A stretch of 64,000 nt of DNA from JAEUOS01 sp046160545. GTDB taxonomy: Bacteria; Pseudomonadota; Gammaproteobacteria; Burkholderiales; JAEUOS01. The translations under genes and the position numbers were made by a program. Below are positions 9,306-17,901 of the stretch, one piece after another. The first letter of the stretch is position 1. Each line of letters opens with the position of its first letter. The notes beneath the pieces are model-generated. The model worked only from the letters and a program-made list of their open reading frames with translations, ran no database searches and was not told the DNA's origin. Where the stretch lies: assembly GCA_046160545.1 (NCBI GenBank), contig JBJXGS010000322.1, positions 1 through 64,000 on the forward strand. The letters run 5' to 3'.

Positions 9306-10764
9306 GGATGATGTCGTACTGCTCCTGCGAGTAGGCGGTCTCCACCGCCAGCGAGACCGGCTTGCCGATGAAGTCCGAGAGCATGGCCAGCGCCTGCGAC
9401 TCTTCCTCGAGGAACATGTCGATGACCGCCTGCGCGCCCAGGATGCGGAATTCGCGCGGGTTGAATTGGCGGGATTCACGCGTGATTTCGCGCAGGATCT
9501 CGTAGCAGACCGTGCGCGCGGTCTTGAGCTCACCGCGACCGTGGCAGACAGGGCAGGGCTCGCACAGCACGTGTGCCAGGGACTCGCGCGTGCGCTTGCG
9601 CGTGACCTCGATCAAGCCCAGGCCCGAAAAGCCCGAAGCGCTCACGCGCGTGCGGTCGCGTGCCAGGGCCTTGCCGAGTTCGGCGAGCACAGCCTCCTTG
9701 TGCTCGTCGTTGCCCATGTCGATGAAGTCGATGATGATGATGCCGCCCAGGTTGCGCAGTCGCAGCTGGCGCGCGATCGACTGCGCCGCCTCCAGGTTGG
9801 TCTTGAAGATGGTGTCGTCGAAGTTGCGCCCGCCGACAAAGCCGCCGGTGTTGACATCCACCGTGGTCATGGCCTCGGTCTGGTCGATGATCAGGTAGCC
9901 GCCGGATTTCAGGTCGACGCGCCGTTCCAGCGCCTTCTGGATCTCGGTCTCCACGCCGAACAGGTCGAACAGCGGCCGCTCGCCGGCATAGTGCATGATG
10001 CGCGAGACCACATTGGGCGTGTAGTCGCGCGCGAATTCACCCAGGGCCACGAAGTTCTCGCGCGAATCGACCTGCACGCTGGTGGTCTCGGCGCTGACCA
10101 GGTCACGCAGTGCACGCTTGGCCAGTGCCAGGTCCTGGTAGAGCATCGCCGGTGCCTGGGTCACCTGGGCACGCGCCTGGATGTCACGCCAGGTCTTGCG
10201 CAGGTACTCGATGTCGGTGGCAAGGTCCGCGTCCGAGGCCGCTTCGGCCATGGTGCGGATGATGAACCCGCCGTGCTCGTCCTCCGGCATCAGGTGTTGC
10301 ACCCGGTCGCGCAGCAGCGTGCGCTCGGCTTCGTTTTCGATGCGCTGCGAGATGCCGATGTGCGACTCCTGCGGCAGGTAGACCAGCATGCGCCCCGCGA
10401 TCGAAATCTGGGTCGACAGGCGCGCCCCCTTGGTGCCGATCGGGTCCTTGATCACCTGTACCAGGATGGTCTGTCCCTCGCGCAGCAGCTGCTCGATCGG
10501 CTTCGCGGTTTCGCCCGGCGCGTGGTGTGCATGGCGCACTTCCCAGATGTCGGCAACATGCAGGAAGGCAGCGCGTTCCAGCCCGATGTCGATGAACGCG
10601 GATTGCATCCCGGGTAGCACCCGCGCCACACGCCCCAGATAGGTGTTGCCGACCAGGCCGCGCGTGGCGCTGCGCTCGATGTGGATTTCCTGCACTACCC
10701 CCTGCAGCATGACCGCGACGCGGGTTTCCTGGGGAGTGACGTTGATGAGAATGTCTTCACTCAT
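9298..10764 (-). CDS. rng: Ribonuclease G
   Basis: The protein (488 aa) is one residue shorter than E. coli RNase G. It contains the N-terminal S1-like RNA-binding part (NTYLGRVARVLPGMQSAFIDIG), the catalytic TTVDVNTGGFVGGRNFDD with the Mg-binding Asp, IIIIDFIDMG, and the zinc-link cysteines in CEPCPVCHGRGE. It lacks the long C-terminal scaffold of RNase E. RNase G matures the 16S rRNA 5' end and degrades some mRNAs in the cytoplasm. In many betaproteobacteria rng follows maf and rlmH; here it follows an amidohydrolase gene with a 16-base gap and maf lies 14 kb away. Confidence 0.97.
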   Translation of the reverse strand: MSEDILINVTPQETRVAVMLQGVVQEIHIERSATRGLVGNTYLGRVARVLPGMQSAFIDIGLERAAFLHVADIWEVRHAHHAPGETAKPIEQLLREGQTILVQVIKDPIGTKGARLSTQISIAGRMLVYLPQESHIGISQRIENEAERTLLRDRVQHLMPEDEHGGFIIRTMAEAASDADLATDIEYLRKTWRDIQARAQVTQAPAMLYQDLALAKRALRDLVSAETTSVQVDSRENFVALGEFARDYTPNVVSRIMHYAGERPLFDLFGVETEIQKALERRVDLKSGGYLIIDQTEAMTTVDVNTGGFVGGRNFDDTIFKTNLEAAQSIARQLRLRNLGGIIIIDFIDMGNDEHKEAVLAELGKALARDRTRVSASGFSGLGLIEVTRKRTRESLAHVLCEPCPVCHGRGELKTARTVCYEILREITRESRQFNPREFRILGAQAVIDMFLEEESQALAMLSDFIGKPVSLAVETAYSQEQYDIILM

Positions 10765-10780
10765 GGTTGCATTTGTCAGG

Positions 10781-12457
10781 TCAGGCGGCGAAGTCGCGCA
10801 ACAGACGGCCTGGGCGAGCCCCGGCGATGGCGCCATCGGCATCGACGACGCGCGTTCCGTTTACCCACACACCGTGGACACCGATTGCATCAGTATGTAG
10901 ACGCGCCGCACCGCCCGGCAGGTCGTGCACGCGCCGCTTGCGGCCGCGCCCGACCGTTGGCGCATCGAACAACAGTAGATCCGCCGCAGCGCCGGGCGCA
11001 ATGCGGCCACGATCACGCATGCCGAAAAGCTGTGCGTTAGCGTGGGTGAGGCGCCGCACCGCCTCCTCAATGGTCAGCGCGCCACGGTCGCGCGCCCAAT
11101 GCCCCAGGAGATGCAGGCCGAAGGCGGCGTCATTGAAGAAGGTCAGGTGGGCGCCGGCATCCGACAGACTCACCAGGGAGTGCGGATGCCTGAGCATGCG
11201 AGCGACCGCAGCCTCGTCTGAGTTGAGGAGAGTCGCGGTAAATACCGTATCGAGGTTCTCCGACAATGCCAGGTCGAACATCAGGTCCAGCGGATCACGG
11301 CCCGCCTCGCGGGCGAGTTCGCCGATCGAGCGCTGCTCCAGCGCCGCGTGCGCGGGGTCGGCCACTTCCACCACCTGCACCTGGTCCCATTCACCGTTGA
11401 AAAGTCGGAATACTGCCGGCGCGGCTATCTCGGCTCGCATCGCGTCGCGAAACGACTTTTCCGCGATCTTCGCTTTGAATGCGACAGGGTCGAGTCCCAA
11501 CGCCGGCTTCCATGACTGCAGGCCTTCGACAGGGTAGGGCGAGTGCAGCGTGAAGTCCATCGTCAAGGGGCAGCATGACACCGCGCCCAGCAGTCGCCGC
11601 CCGCGCGCAGCGGCCTCGCCAATGCGGTCCAGTTCGCGAAATACTCCATCAGGGTTGGTCTTGTTGTGCAGCAGGGCCGCGATGACGACCGGTCGACCCG
11701 AGGCCTCTGCCAGTTCCTCAAGGAAGTCGATCGAGGTGTGCCCGCCCTTGGTCAGCATGAAGACGCCGCGCCCGGCCTCGCGCAGGCATTGCACCAGCGT
11801 GCGCAATTCGTCATCGTCTGCCAGGCGCGACGGCATCGGCACACCATTGGCACCGTTGTGCGCCGGCGAAGTGCTGGTGGCAAAACCTGCTGCCCCGGCC
11901 GACATGGCTTCCCGAAGCAGCTCGCGCATCCGCCCGATTTCCGCAGGCGTGGCGGCACGGCGTGTGGCGTCCTCACCCATGACCCAGGTGCGAAGCGACG
12001 AATGCCCGGCAAATGCGGCGATGTTGACTGCCAGTCCCGCGCGTTCGATCGCATCCAGGTACTCGGGAATCGACTCGAAGTCCCAGCGGATGCCGCGGCG
12101 CAAGACATCGAGCGACATGCCTTCGACCTGGGTCAGGTTACGCATGACCAGCTCGCGATCGGCAGGGCGGCAGGGCGCGATGGTAAAGCCGCAGTTTCCG
12201 ATCACGGCCGTGGTGACGCCCAATGCCGGCGACGGCACGATGCCGGCATCCCAGGTGATCTGCGCGTCGTAGTGTGTGTGGTTGTCGATGATGCCCGGCA
12301 TCAACGCAAGGCCGCCTGCGTCGATTGTCTCGCGCGCGGTCCCCAGGTCACGGCCCATTGCAGCGATGCGGCCTTGGGTTACCGCCACATCGGCTTTGAC
12401 AGGTGGTCCGCCAAGCCCGTCATATACGGTCGCGGCGCGAAACAGGAGATCATGCAT
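10781..12457 (-). CDS. N-acyl-D-amino-acid deacylase-like amidohydrolase
   Basis: This 558-aa protein belongs to the amidohydrolase-3/D-aminoacylase family. It shows the beta-strand metal ligands in PGIIDNHTHYDAQITWDAG, the GVTTAVIGNCGFTIAPCRP block typical of D-aminoacylases, AGHSSLRTWVMG, and the late Asp in SLSDAGAHL. The family deacylates N-acyl-D-amino acids or related amides and cyclic imides, so the exact substrate is open. It may drive rng transcription, since rng starts 16 bases later on the same strand. The ATG lies just inside the divergent region shared with uvrD. Confidence 0.85.
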   Translation of the reverse strand: MHDLLFRAATVYDGLGGPPVKADVAVTQGRIAAMGRDLGTARETIDAGGLALMPGIIDNHTHYDAQITWDAGIVPSPALGVTTAVIGNCGFTIAPCRPADRELVMRNLTQVEGMSLDVLRRGIRWDFESIPEYLDAIERAGLAVNIAAFAGHSSLRTWVMGEDATRRAATPAEIGRMRELLREAMSAGAAGFATSTSPAHNGANGVPMPSRLADDDELRTLVQCLREAGRGVFMLTKGGHTSIDFLEELAEASGRPVVIAALLHNKTNPDGVFRELDRIGEAAARGRRLLGAVSCCPLTMDFTLHSPYPVEGLQSWKPALGLDPVAFKAKIAEKSFRDAMRAEIAAPAVFRLFNGEWDQVQVVEVADPAHAALEQRSIGELAREAGRDPLDLMFDLALSENLDTVFTATLLNSDEAAVARMLRHPHSLVSLSDAGAHLTFFNDAAFGLHLLGHWARDRGALTIEEAVRRLTHANAQLFGMRDRGRIAPGAAADLLLFDAPTVGRGRKRRVHDLPGGAARLHTDAIGVHGVWVNGTRVVDADGAIAGARPGRLLRDFAA

Positions 12458-12459
12458 GG

Positions 12460-12489
12460 TTCATTCCGGCAGGGGCGCGCGTCTATAAT
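12460..12489 (+). promoter_or_regulatory. Candidate sigma-70 promoter for uvrD
   Basis: A perfect TATAAT stands at 12484-12489 in the 127-base divergent region. A weak -35 (TTCATT, 12460-12465) lies 18 bases upstream. Transcription would start near 12496 and give a leader of about 90 bases before the uvrD ATG. The -10 is convincing and the -35 is poor. Confidence 0.5.
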
Positions 12490-12584
12490 CCGCGCGCCGC
12501 GATGAAGGCGGCTTCGTTTCAGCAAGGCGGTCGGCCAATGCGGCGCGCGCGTGCGAAGCGTCGATGCATTCTACCGCCCGCCCC

Positions 12585-14765
12585 ATGTCCGAACTCCTAG
12601 CCAACCTCAATCCCGAGCAGTTCCGCGCCGTCACGCTGCCGCCGCAATCGGCGCTCATTCTGGCCGGAGCCGGGTCGGGCAAGACGCGCGTCCTGACCAC
12701 GCGCATCGCCTGGCTGATCCAGACCGGGCAGGCGCGCCCGACCGGAATTCTCGCGGTGACGTTCACCAACAAGGCTGCGCGCGAGATGCTGACCCGCCTG
12801 TCGGCCATGCTGCCGATCAACCTGCGCGGCATGTGGGTGGGCACCTTTCACGGGTTGGCCAATCGCTTCCTGCGTGCGCACCACCGCGAGGCGGGGCTGC
12901 CGCAGCTTTTCCAGATCCTTGACGCGGGCGACCAGCTCTCGGCGGTCAAGCGCCTGCTCAAGGCGATGAACGTCGACGACGAGAAGTTCCCGCCCAAGAA
13001 CGTGGTGTGGTTCATCAACGGCGCCAAGGAATCCGGGCAACGCCCCAAGGACATCGCCGTCAACGACGAGCATAACCGCCGTTTCATCGAGCTCTACGCC
13101 GCCTACGAGGCGCAATGCCAGCGCGAAGGCGTGGTCGATTTTGCCGAACTGCTCCTGCGCACCTACGAGGTGCTGGCCAGGAATGAAGTCCTGTGCGCCC
13201 ACTACCGCGAACGCTTTCGCCATATCCTGGTCGACGAGTTCCAGGACACGAACGAATTGCAGTACAAGTGGCTGAAGCTGATAGGCGGCGCGGGTAGCGG
13301 CGCTCCGGCAGCGATGTTCAGCGTCGGCGACGACGACCAGTCGATCTATGCGTTCCGCGGCGCACGCGTGGGCAACATGCTCGACTTCGAGCGCGATTTC
13401 CACGTCGACACCCTGATCAAGCTGGAGCAGAACTACCGCTCGCACGGCAATATCCTCGACGCCGCCAATGCGCTGATCAAGAACAACGGGCAGCGCCTGG
13501 GCAAGAACCTGTGGACCGAAGCCGGCCACGGCGAACCTGTACGCGTCTACGAAGCGCCAGCGGATCTGGACGAAGCGCGCTGGCTGGTCGGCGAGGTCAA
13601 GAACCTGTCGCTGGAGGGTTCGCGCCGCAGCGAGATCGCGGTGCTGTACCGCTCCAACGCGCAGTCGCGGGTCATTGAGCAGCTGCTTTTCGCCGACGGC
13701 ATCCCCTACAAGGTCTACGGCGGCCTGCGCTTTTTCGAACGCGCCGAAATCAAGCACGCGATCGCGTATCTGCGCCTGATGGCCAATCCGGATGACGATA
13801 CCTCGTTCGCGCGCGTGGTCAACTTCCCCGTGCGCGGCATCGGAGCGCGCTCCATTGAGGCGCTCAACGACGCGGCACGCACGCGCGACATGGCCAACCC
13901 GGCGGGCATTTCGCTGATGCGGGCGGTGCCGCTCCTGCAAGGCAAGGCCGGCGCGTCGCTGGGGGCTTTCGTGCAGCTGATCGACGCGATGCGCAACGCC
14001 TGCCAGGGCCTGCCCCTGACCGAGACCATCGATCACGTTCTTGACCACTCGGGACTGCGCACCCACTATCGCAACGATCGCGAGGGGCGCGAGCGCCTCG
14101 AGAACCTCGACGAACTCGTCAGTGCAGCGGCAAATTTCATCGCCGAGGATGAAGACAGCCTGGCAGAGTTCCTGTCGCATGCCGCACTCGAGGCCGGCGA
14201 CAACCAGGCCGAAGCCGGCCAGGACGCCGTGCAACTCATGACGGTGCATTCTGCCAAGGGGCTTGAGTTTGACCAGGTCTTCATCACCGGCCTGGAGGAT
14301 GGCCTGTTTCCACATGAGAATTCGATCCTGGAGAAGGACGGACTCGATGAGGAGCGTCGGCTCATGTACGTGGCCATCACGCGTGCGCGCAAGCGCCTCT
14401 ACCTGTCCTTCGCGCAAACCCGCATGCTGCACGGCCAGACGCGCTATAGCCTGAAGTCGCGCTTTCTCGATGAACTCCCGGAGTCGCTTTTAAAGTGGCT
14501 GACACCGCGCATCTCGGCCAAGCGCGGCAATCTCTGGCAGGGCGACGACGACTTCGCGCCCGCCGCGCGCCCGGCCTGGGCCAAGGCCGCGGCGGCCGCC
14601 GAGACCGGATATCGCATCGGCCAGAATGTCCGGCACTCCAAGTTCGGCGCCGGCGTCATCGTCGGCGCCGAAGGCAGCGGGCAGGATGCGCGGGTGCAGG
14701 TGAACTTCGGCCGTACCGGCGTGAAATGGCTGGCGCTGGCCTACGCCAAACTGGAGACTGCATGA
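12585..14765 (+). CDS. uvrD: DNA helicase II (UvrD/Rep family)
   Basis: This 726-aa superfamily 1A helicase unwinds 3'-5' in nucleotide excision and mismatch repair. The Q motif LNPEQFRAV precedes Walker A in LILAGAGSGKT; later come TFTNKAAREM (motif Ia), ILVDEFQDTNELQ (Walker B), GDDDQSIYAFRGA (motif III), EQNYRSHGNIL (IV), MTVHSAKGLEFDQVF (V) and VAITRARKRLYLS (VI). The C-terminal RHSKFGAGVIVGAEGSG is the Tudor-like domain that contacts RNA polymerase in UvrD/PcrA. I chose the MSELLANLNPEQF start; an in-frame ATG seven codons upstream is possible. The stop overlaps the next start (ATGA). Confidence 0.96.
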   Translation: MSELLANLNPEQFRAVTLPPQSALILAGAGSGKTRVLTTRIAWLIQTGQARPTGILAVTFTNKAAREMLTRLSAMLPINLRGMWVGTFHGLANRFLRAHHREAGLPQLFQILDAGDQLSAVKRLLKAMNVDDEKFPPKNVVWFINGAKESGQRPKDIAVNDEHNRRFIELYAAYEAQCQREGVVDFAELLLRTYEVLARNEVLCAHYRERFRHILVDEFQDTNELQYKWLKLIGGAGSGAPAAMFSVGDDDQSIYAFRGARVGNMLDFERDFHVDTLIKLEQNYRSHGNILDAANALIKNNGQRLGKNLWTEAGHGEPVRVYEAPADLDEARWLVGEVKNLSLEGSRRSEIAVLYRSNAQSRVIEQLLFADGIPYKVYGGLRFFERAEIKHAIAYLRLMANPDDDTSFARVVNFPVRGIGARSIEALNDAARTRDMANPAGISLMRAVPLLQGKAGASLGAFVQLIDAMRNACQGLPLTETIDHVLDHSGLRTHYRNDREGRERLENLDELVSAAANFIAEDEDSLAEFLSHAALEAGDNQAEAGQDAVQLMTVHSAKGLEFDQVFITGLEDGLFPHENSILEKDGLDEERRLMYVAITRARKRLYLSFAQTRMLHGQTRYSLKSRFLDELPESLLKWLTPRISAKRGNLWQGDDDFAPAARPAWAKAAAAAETGYRIGQNVRHSKFGAGVIVGAEGSGQDARVQVNFGRTGVKWLALAYAKLETA

Positions 14766-15673
14766 TGACCAACCAGACAGAGCCTGATGCGATGGGCGTG
14801 ACCTATCGCCCCCCGCCGCGCGCCTGTGACTGCCATACCCATGTGTTCGGCCCGCCGGCGCGTTATCCCTTTGACCCAGCACGTGCCTACACCCCGGGTG
14901 AGGCGTCGGTGGCGCAACTGGACCAACTGCACGCGCGCCTCGGGATCGAACGAGTCGTCGTGGTGCATCCAAGCGTCTACGGCACGGACAATTCAGCCAG
15001 CGTCGATGCCATCATCGCAATGAATGGTGCGAGGCCTGGTCGTGCACGCGGAGTCGCGGTGATCGATTTGCGTACGAGCGACGCGGCGCTGGCTGCGCTG
15101 CATGCGGCTGGCGTACGCGGCGTGCGGCTAAACCTGCATACGACCGGGGTTCGCGATCCCCAGGTTGCAGCAGACTTGCTCGCGCGCACAGCGAAGCGGG
15201 TTGCCCCCCTGGGCTGGCATGTGCAGATATTTGCTCGCCTGCCGCTTATAGCCGCGCTGCAGGCCCAATTCGCCACGCTGCCGGTTGCGCTTGTATTCGA
15301 TCACTTCGCGGGCCTCGACGCGAGTGCGGGGCTGGAGCAGCCGGGCTTCACCGACTTGTTGCGACTGCTTGAAAGCGGACGTGCCTGGGTCAAGCTCTCG
15401 GCTGCACACCGTGTGGCCGCCAGCGCAGACTGCGCAGATGTCGCCGACTATGCACGCGCCTTTGCAAAGGCCAATCCCGAGCGAATCCTCTGGGGCAGTG
15501 ACTGGCCGCATCCGGGCGGCGGTGGCCAGCGCGCCCCGGCCGATATCGAACCGTTCGACTTGATCGACGACGCGGGTTCCCTGGCGCGATTGGCCGGCTG
15601 GATCGGGAAAGAGGCCATGGACCGCGCCCTGGCAGCCAACGCTGAGCGCCTGTACGACTTCCCGTCTATCTAG
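14762..15673 (+). CDS. LigI-like amidohydrolase (2-pyrone-4,6-dicarboxylate lactonase family)
   Basis: The protein (303 aa) is an amidohydrolase-2 enzyme. ACDCHTHVFGPPARYPF near the N-terminus, LGIERVVVVHPSVYGTDN, AGVRGVRLNL, GWHVQIF, LVFDHFAGLD, WVKLSAAHR and NPERILWGSDWPHPGG follow the same order as 2-pyrone-4,6-dicarboxylate lactonase of the protocatechuate 4,5-cleavage pathway. Relatives such as 4-sulfomuconolactone hydrolase and D-galactarolactone isomerase share this architecture, so lactone hydrolysis is safe and the substrate is not. Two adjacent ATGs are possible; the first overlaps the uvrD stop. Its stop shares the palindrome CTAG with the convergent next gene. Confidence 0.82.
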   Translation: MMTNQTEPDAMGVTYRPPPRACDCHTHVFGPPARYPFDPARAYTPGEASVAQLDQLHARLGIERVVVVHPSVYGTDNSASVDAIIAMNGARPGRARGVAVIDLRTSDAALAALHAAGVRGVRLNLHTTGVRDPQVAADLLARTAKRVAPLGWHVQIFARLPLIAALQAQFATLPVALVFDHFAGLDASAGLEQPGFTDLLRLLESGRAWVKLSAAHRVAASADCADVADYARAFAKANPERILWGSDWPHPGGGGQRAPADIEPFDLIDDAGSLARLAGWIGKEAMDRALAANAERLYDFPSI

Positions 15674-16497
15674 GGCGCCGGTGGCGGCGGCGGTTCCTCC
15701 GCCTTTTCCGCAAGCGCGTCGGCCGGCGCGTCCTCGCCGGGCGCGAAAATGGCTACGTAGCTCGAATAGAACGAGCAGATCATCGCGCACATCACTGCAA
15801 GCATGTAGGGCATGATGATGAGAGCCACCATCGAAGCGCCACTGCCCTGGCGCGGAACGAGCGCACCCACGATCAGGCCGATGATCATCGGCACGATCAC
15901 TGCGAACAGGATCCAGCCCAGGCCGTAGACCAGGAAAGCCTTGAGGTTGCGCCAGCCGGCGAAAAAACTGAAGAACAGAGACTTGGCCGGCGTCATGCCT
16001 TCCCAGAGCGTCAGGGCGGGTGCGAACCAGAACGCAAGCATCACCGGCGCATAAAGCATGATGCCCAGGAACGCGGAGGTCTGCAGCTCGGGTATCGACT
16101 GGCGCGAGACCTTGGCTCCCATCAGCATGATGCGGAACAAGGCCCCTGCGTCGGCAAGGGCAACCACCGCCAGCACCAGCGCCAGTGCGCCCAGATAAAG
16201 AGCGCCCAGCAGCAATTGCGGACGCGTATTGCTCTTGAGCGGGCCCAGCAACTGCGCCGGCAAGGGCGGTTTCTTCTCCTGAACGGCGCGGCAGGCAACC
16301 ATGAACCCCGCGGCGAGACCTGGAATCAGCGCGGTACCCAGCAATGGCCCGACGAGCGGAATTGAGCCTGCCAGAAGCAGCACCAGCCAATAGAAAATCA
16401 GAAGCAACAACCAAAGGGCTGGATGGGCACGAAAAAGTGAGAAGCCGTGCAGGATCCACAGCCAGCCGTGTGCAGCAGGGAGGGTGCGGACTTGCAT
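15670..16497 (-). CDS. BPSS1780-family inner-membrane protein
   Basis: This 275-aa protein has about six hydrophobic segments, including ALWLLLLIFYWLVLLLAGSIPLV, LLLGALYLGALALVLAVVAL, MLYAPVMLAFWFAPAL, FLVYGLGWILFAVIVPMIIGLIVG and LIIMPYMLAVMCAMICSFYSSY. It ends in an acidic, Pro-rich tail (EEPPPPPAP). The conserved APALTLWEGMTPAKSLFFSF is typical of the uncharacterised BPSS1780 family of betaproteobacteria, which often neighbours thrB as here (34 bases). No function is established. The start MQVRTLPAAHGW was chosen over a longer Arg/Cys-rich extension. Confidence 0.8.
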   Translation of the reverse strand: MQVRTLPAAHGWLWILHGFSLFRAHPALWLLLLIFYWLVLLLAGSIPLVGPLLGTALIPGLAAGFMVACRAVQEKKPPLPAQLLGPLKSNTRPQLLLGALYLGALALVLAVVALADAGALFRIMLMGAKVSRQSIPELQTSAFLGIMLYAPVMLAFWFAPALTLWEGMTPAKSLFFSFFAGWRNLKAFLVYGLGWILFAVIVPMIIGLIVGALVPRQGSGASMVALIIMPYMLAVMCAMICSFYSSYVAIFAPGEDAPADALAEKAEEPPPPPAP

Positions 16498-16531
16498 TCT
16501 CTGGAATCTCCTCGCAGGGCAGCGGCGACCG

Positions 16532-17485
16532 CTACAGCCACGTCGGCGCGGCATCCGCGCGCCTTACGCGCAGAATGCGGCCGAAGTGCTCGGGATCGTG
16601 TGGGTGCACCAATGTCCCGGACCGCGGCAGGTGCATATCGTAGAGCCGCGAAAGCCAAAAGCGCAGCGCCGCAGCGCGCAGCATCACCGGCCAGGCGCGC
16701 GCCTCGTCAGCGTCAAAGCCGCGCTGCGCGTGATAAGCCGCCAGGAACGCTCGCGTCGCACCTGCGTCCAGCCGCCCTGACGATGCAGCGGAGCGCTCGA
16801 TGCACCAGTCGTTCACGCACACAGCGACGTCGAAGAGCAGGCAATCGAATCCGGCAAAGTAGAAGTCGATCAGTCCGCCCAGTTCGCTGTTGTCGAAGAG
16901 GACGTTGTCGCGGAAAAGGTCGGCATGAATGGGCCCGCGTGGCAGTCGATCAAAGCGGTGTCCTGCCTGAAACTCCAGTTCGTCAGCCAGCATCGCCGCA
17001 TCGTCGCGGCCGAGAAATGGCAGTACCTGCGGGGTCGTCATCGCCCACCAGTGCGGACCGCGCGGATTGTCCTGACAGGTGCCGAAGTCGGCACCTGCCT
17101 GGTGCATGCGAGCCAGCATGCGGCCGACCTGGGTGATTTGGGGCGTTTCCGGCGTCATGTTCGAGCGCCCGGGCAGGCGGCGTACGATCGCTGCCGGCTT
17201 GCCGAGCAGCAGGCTGAAGGTGCGGCCGGCGCGATCGCGCAGTGGACCGGGACAGGGTATGCCACGTGCGCTCAAGTGCTCGGTCAGGTCGAGATAAAAG
17301 GGCAACTCCGCCGCGGAAAGCTTCTCGAATATCGTGAGGACGAACTCGCCGCCGGAAGTGGTGAGAAAAAAGTTGCTGTTCTCGATCCCTGAGGCGATGC
17401 CGTTCAGGGTGACCAACTCTCCGACCTCGTAGCCGGCTAGCCACGGAGCAAGGTCTTCCGGGCCGACCGGGGTGAATACGGCCAT
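16532..17485 (-). CDS. thrB: Homoserine kinase (ThrB, choline-kinase-fold type)
   Basis: The product (317 aa) begins MAVFTPVGPEDL, the usual start of the proteobacterial APH-fold ThrB, which is unrelated to the GHMP-type ThrB of E. coli. It phosphorylates homoserine in threonine synthesis. ASGIENSNFFLTT forms the nucleotide loop, and the Brenner motif GPIHADLFRDNVLFD supplies the catalytic Asp and the Asn. GLIDFYFAGFDCLLFDVAV provides the metal-binding DF. The gene lies 22 bases after the DUF2782 gene on the same strand, a pairing seen in other betaproteobacteria. Confidence 0.95.
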   Translation of the reverse strand: MAVFTPVGPEDLAPWLAGYEVGELVTLNGIASGIENSNFFLTTSGGEFVLTIFEKLSAAELPFYLDLTEHLSARGIPCPGPLRDRAGRTFSLLLGKPAAIVRRLPGRSNMTPETPQITQVGRMLARMHQAGADFGTCQDNPRGPHWWAMTTPQVLPFLGRDDAAMLADELEFQAGHRFDRLPRGPIHADLFRDNVLFDNSELGGLIDFYFAGFDCLLFDVAVCVNDWCIERSAASSGRLDAGATRAFLAAYHAQRGFDADEARAWPVMLRAAALRFWLSRLYDMHLPRSGTLVHPHDPEHFGRILRVRRADAAPTWL

Positions 17486-17507
17486 CGTCGCCTGGGCCTG
17501 CCTGGCG

Positions 17508-17879
17508 TCAGAACGTGCCGATCACCCACATGGGCACGCTCAGATTGTGCGCGTCTGCCGGGCCGGAGGTGGGGGCCGCAAACTGGCCATCGCCCTTCTG
17601 GTCGACGAGAACGTAGGGAACACCCCCGGGCGGGGTGACGCGCACCATGTAGAGCCGACCGCGGATGCGGAATTCCTCTACCTTTTCGCGTCCGCGCTGA
17701 ATGATCGTCACCGTAGGCTCGGCCGAGGGGTCGATGCTCATGCGTGGCGGCGGCGGCACATCGGGCAAGGGCTCAAGACGCTGCGCCGGCTGGGCCCAGG
17801 CAGCCGGCAGGGCCAGAGCAACGACAAGTGCAAGGACGCGAGAAAGCGCGGACCAGGAGGGAAGCAGCGCGGTTTTCAT
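17508..17879 (-). CDS. DUF2782 small periplasmic protein
   Basis: This 123-aa protein has a signal peptide (MKTALLPSWSALSRVLALVVALALPAAWAQPAQ) with a predicted cut after AWA. The mature part contains RMSIDPSAEPTVTIIQRG and EEFRIRGRLYMVRVTPPGGVPYVLVD, the signature of DUF2782, followed by a short tail. It has no known function. The family is commonly encoded beside thrB and polA, as seen here. A longer reading frame exists upstream, but the signal peptide fixes this start. Confidence 0.85.
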   Translation of the reverse strand: MKTALLPSWSALSRVLALVVALALPAAWAQPAQRLEPLPDVPPPPRMSIDPSAEPTVTIIQRGREKVEEFRIRGRLYMVRVTPPGGVPYVLVDQKGDGQFAAPTSGPADAHNLSVPMWVIGTF

Positions 17880-17901
17880 GAGCTGGATTGTAGCAAGCGT
17901 C

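Noticed and set aside
12597..14432. Minus-strand open frame of 611 aa across uvrD
   Set aside because: No recognisable domain; uvrD has every helicase motif in the other direction.
17880..17901. A separate promoter before the DUF2782 gene
   Set aside because: The gap of 22 bases after the LOG-family gene is too short and holds no promoter boxes; cotranscription is simpler.
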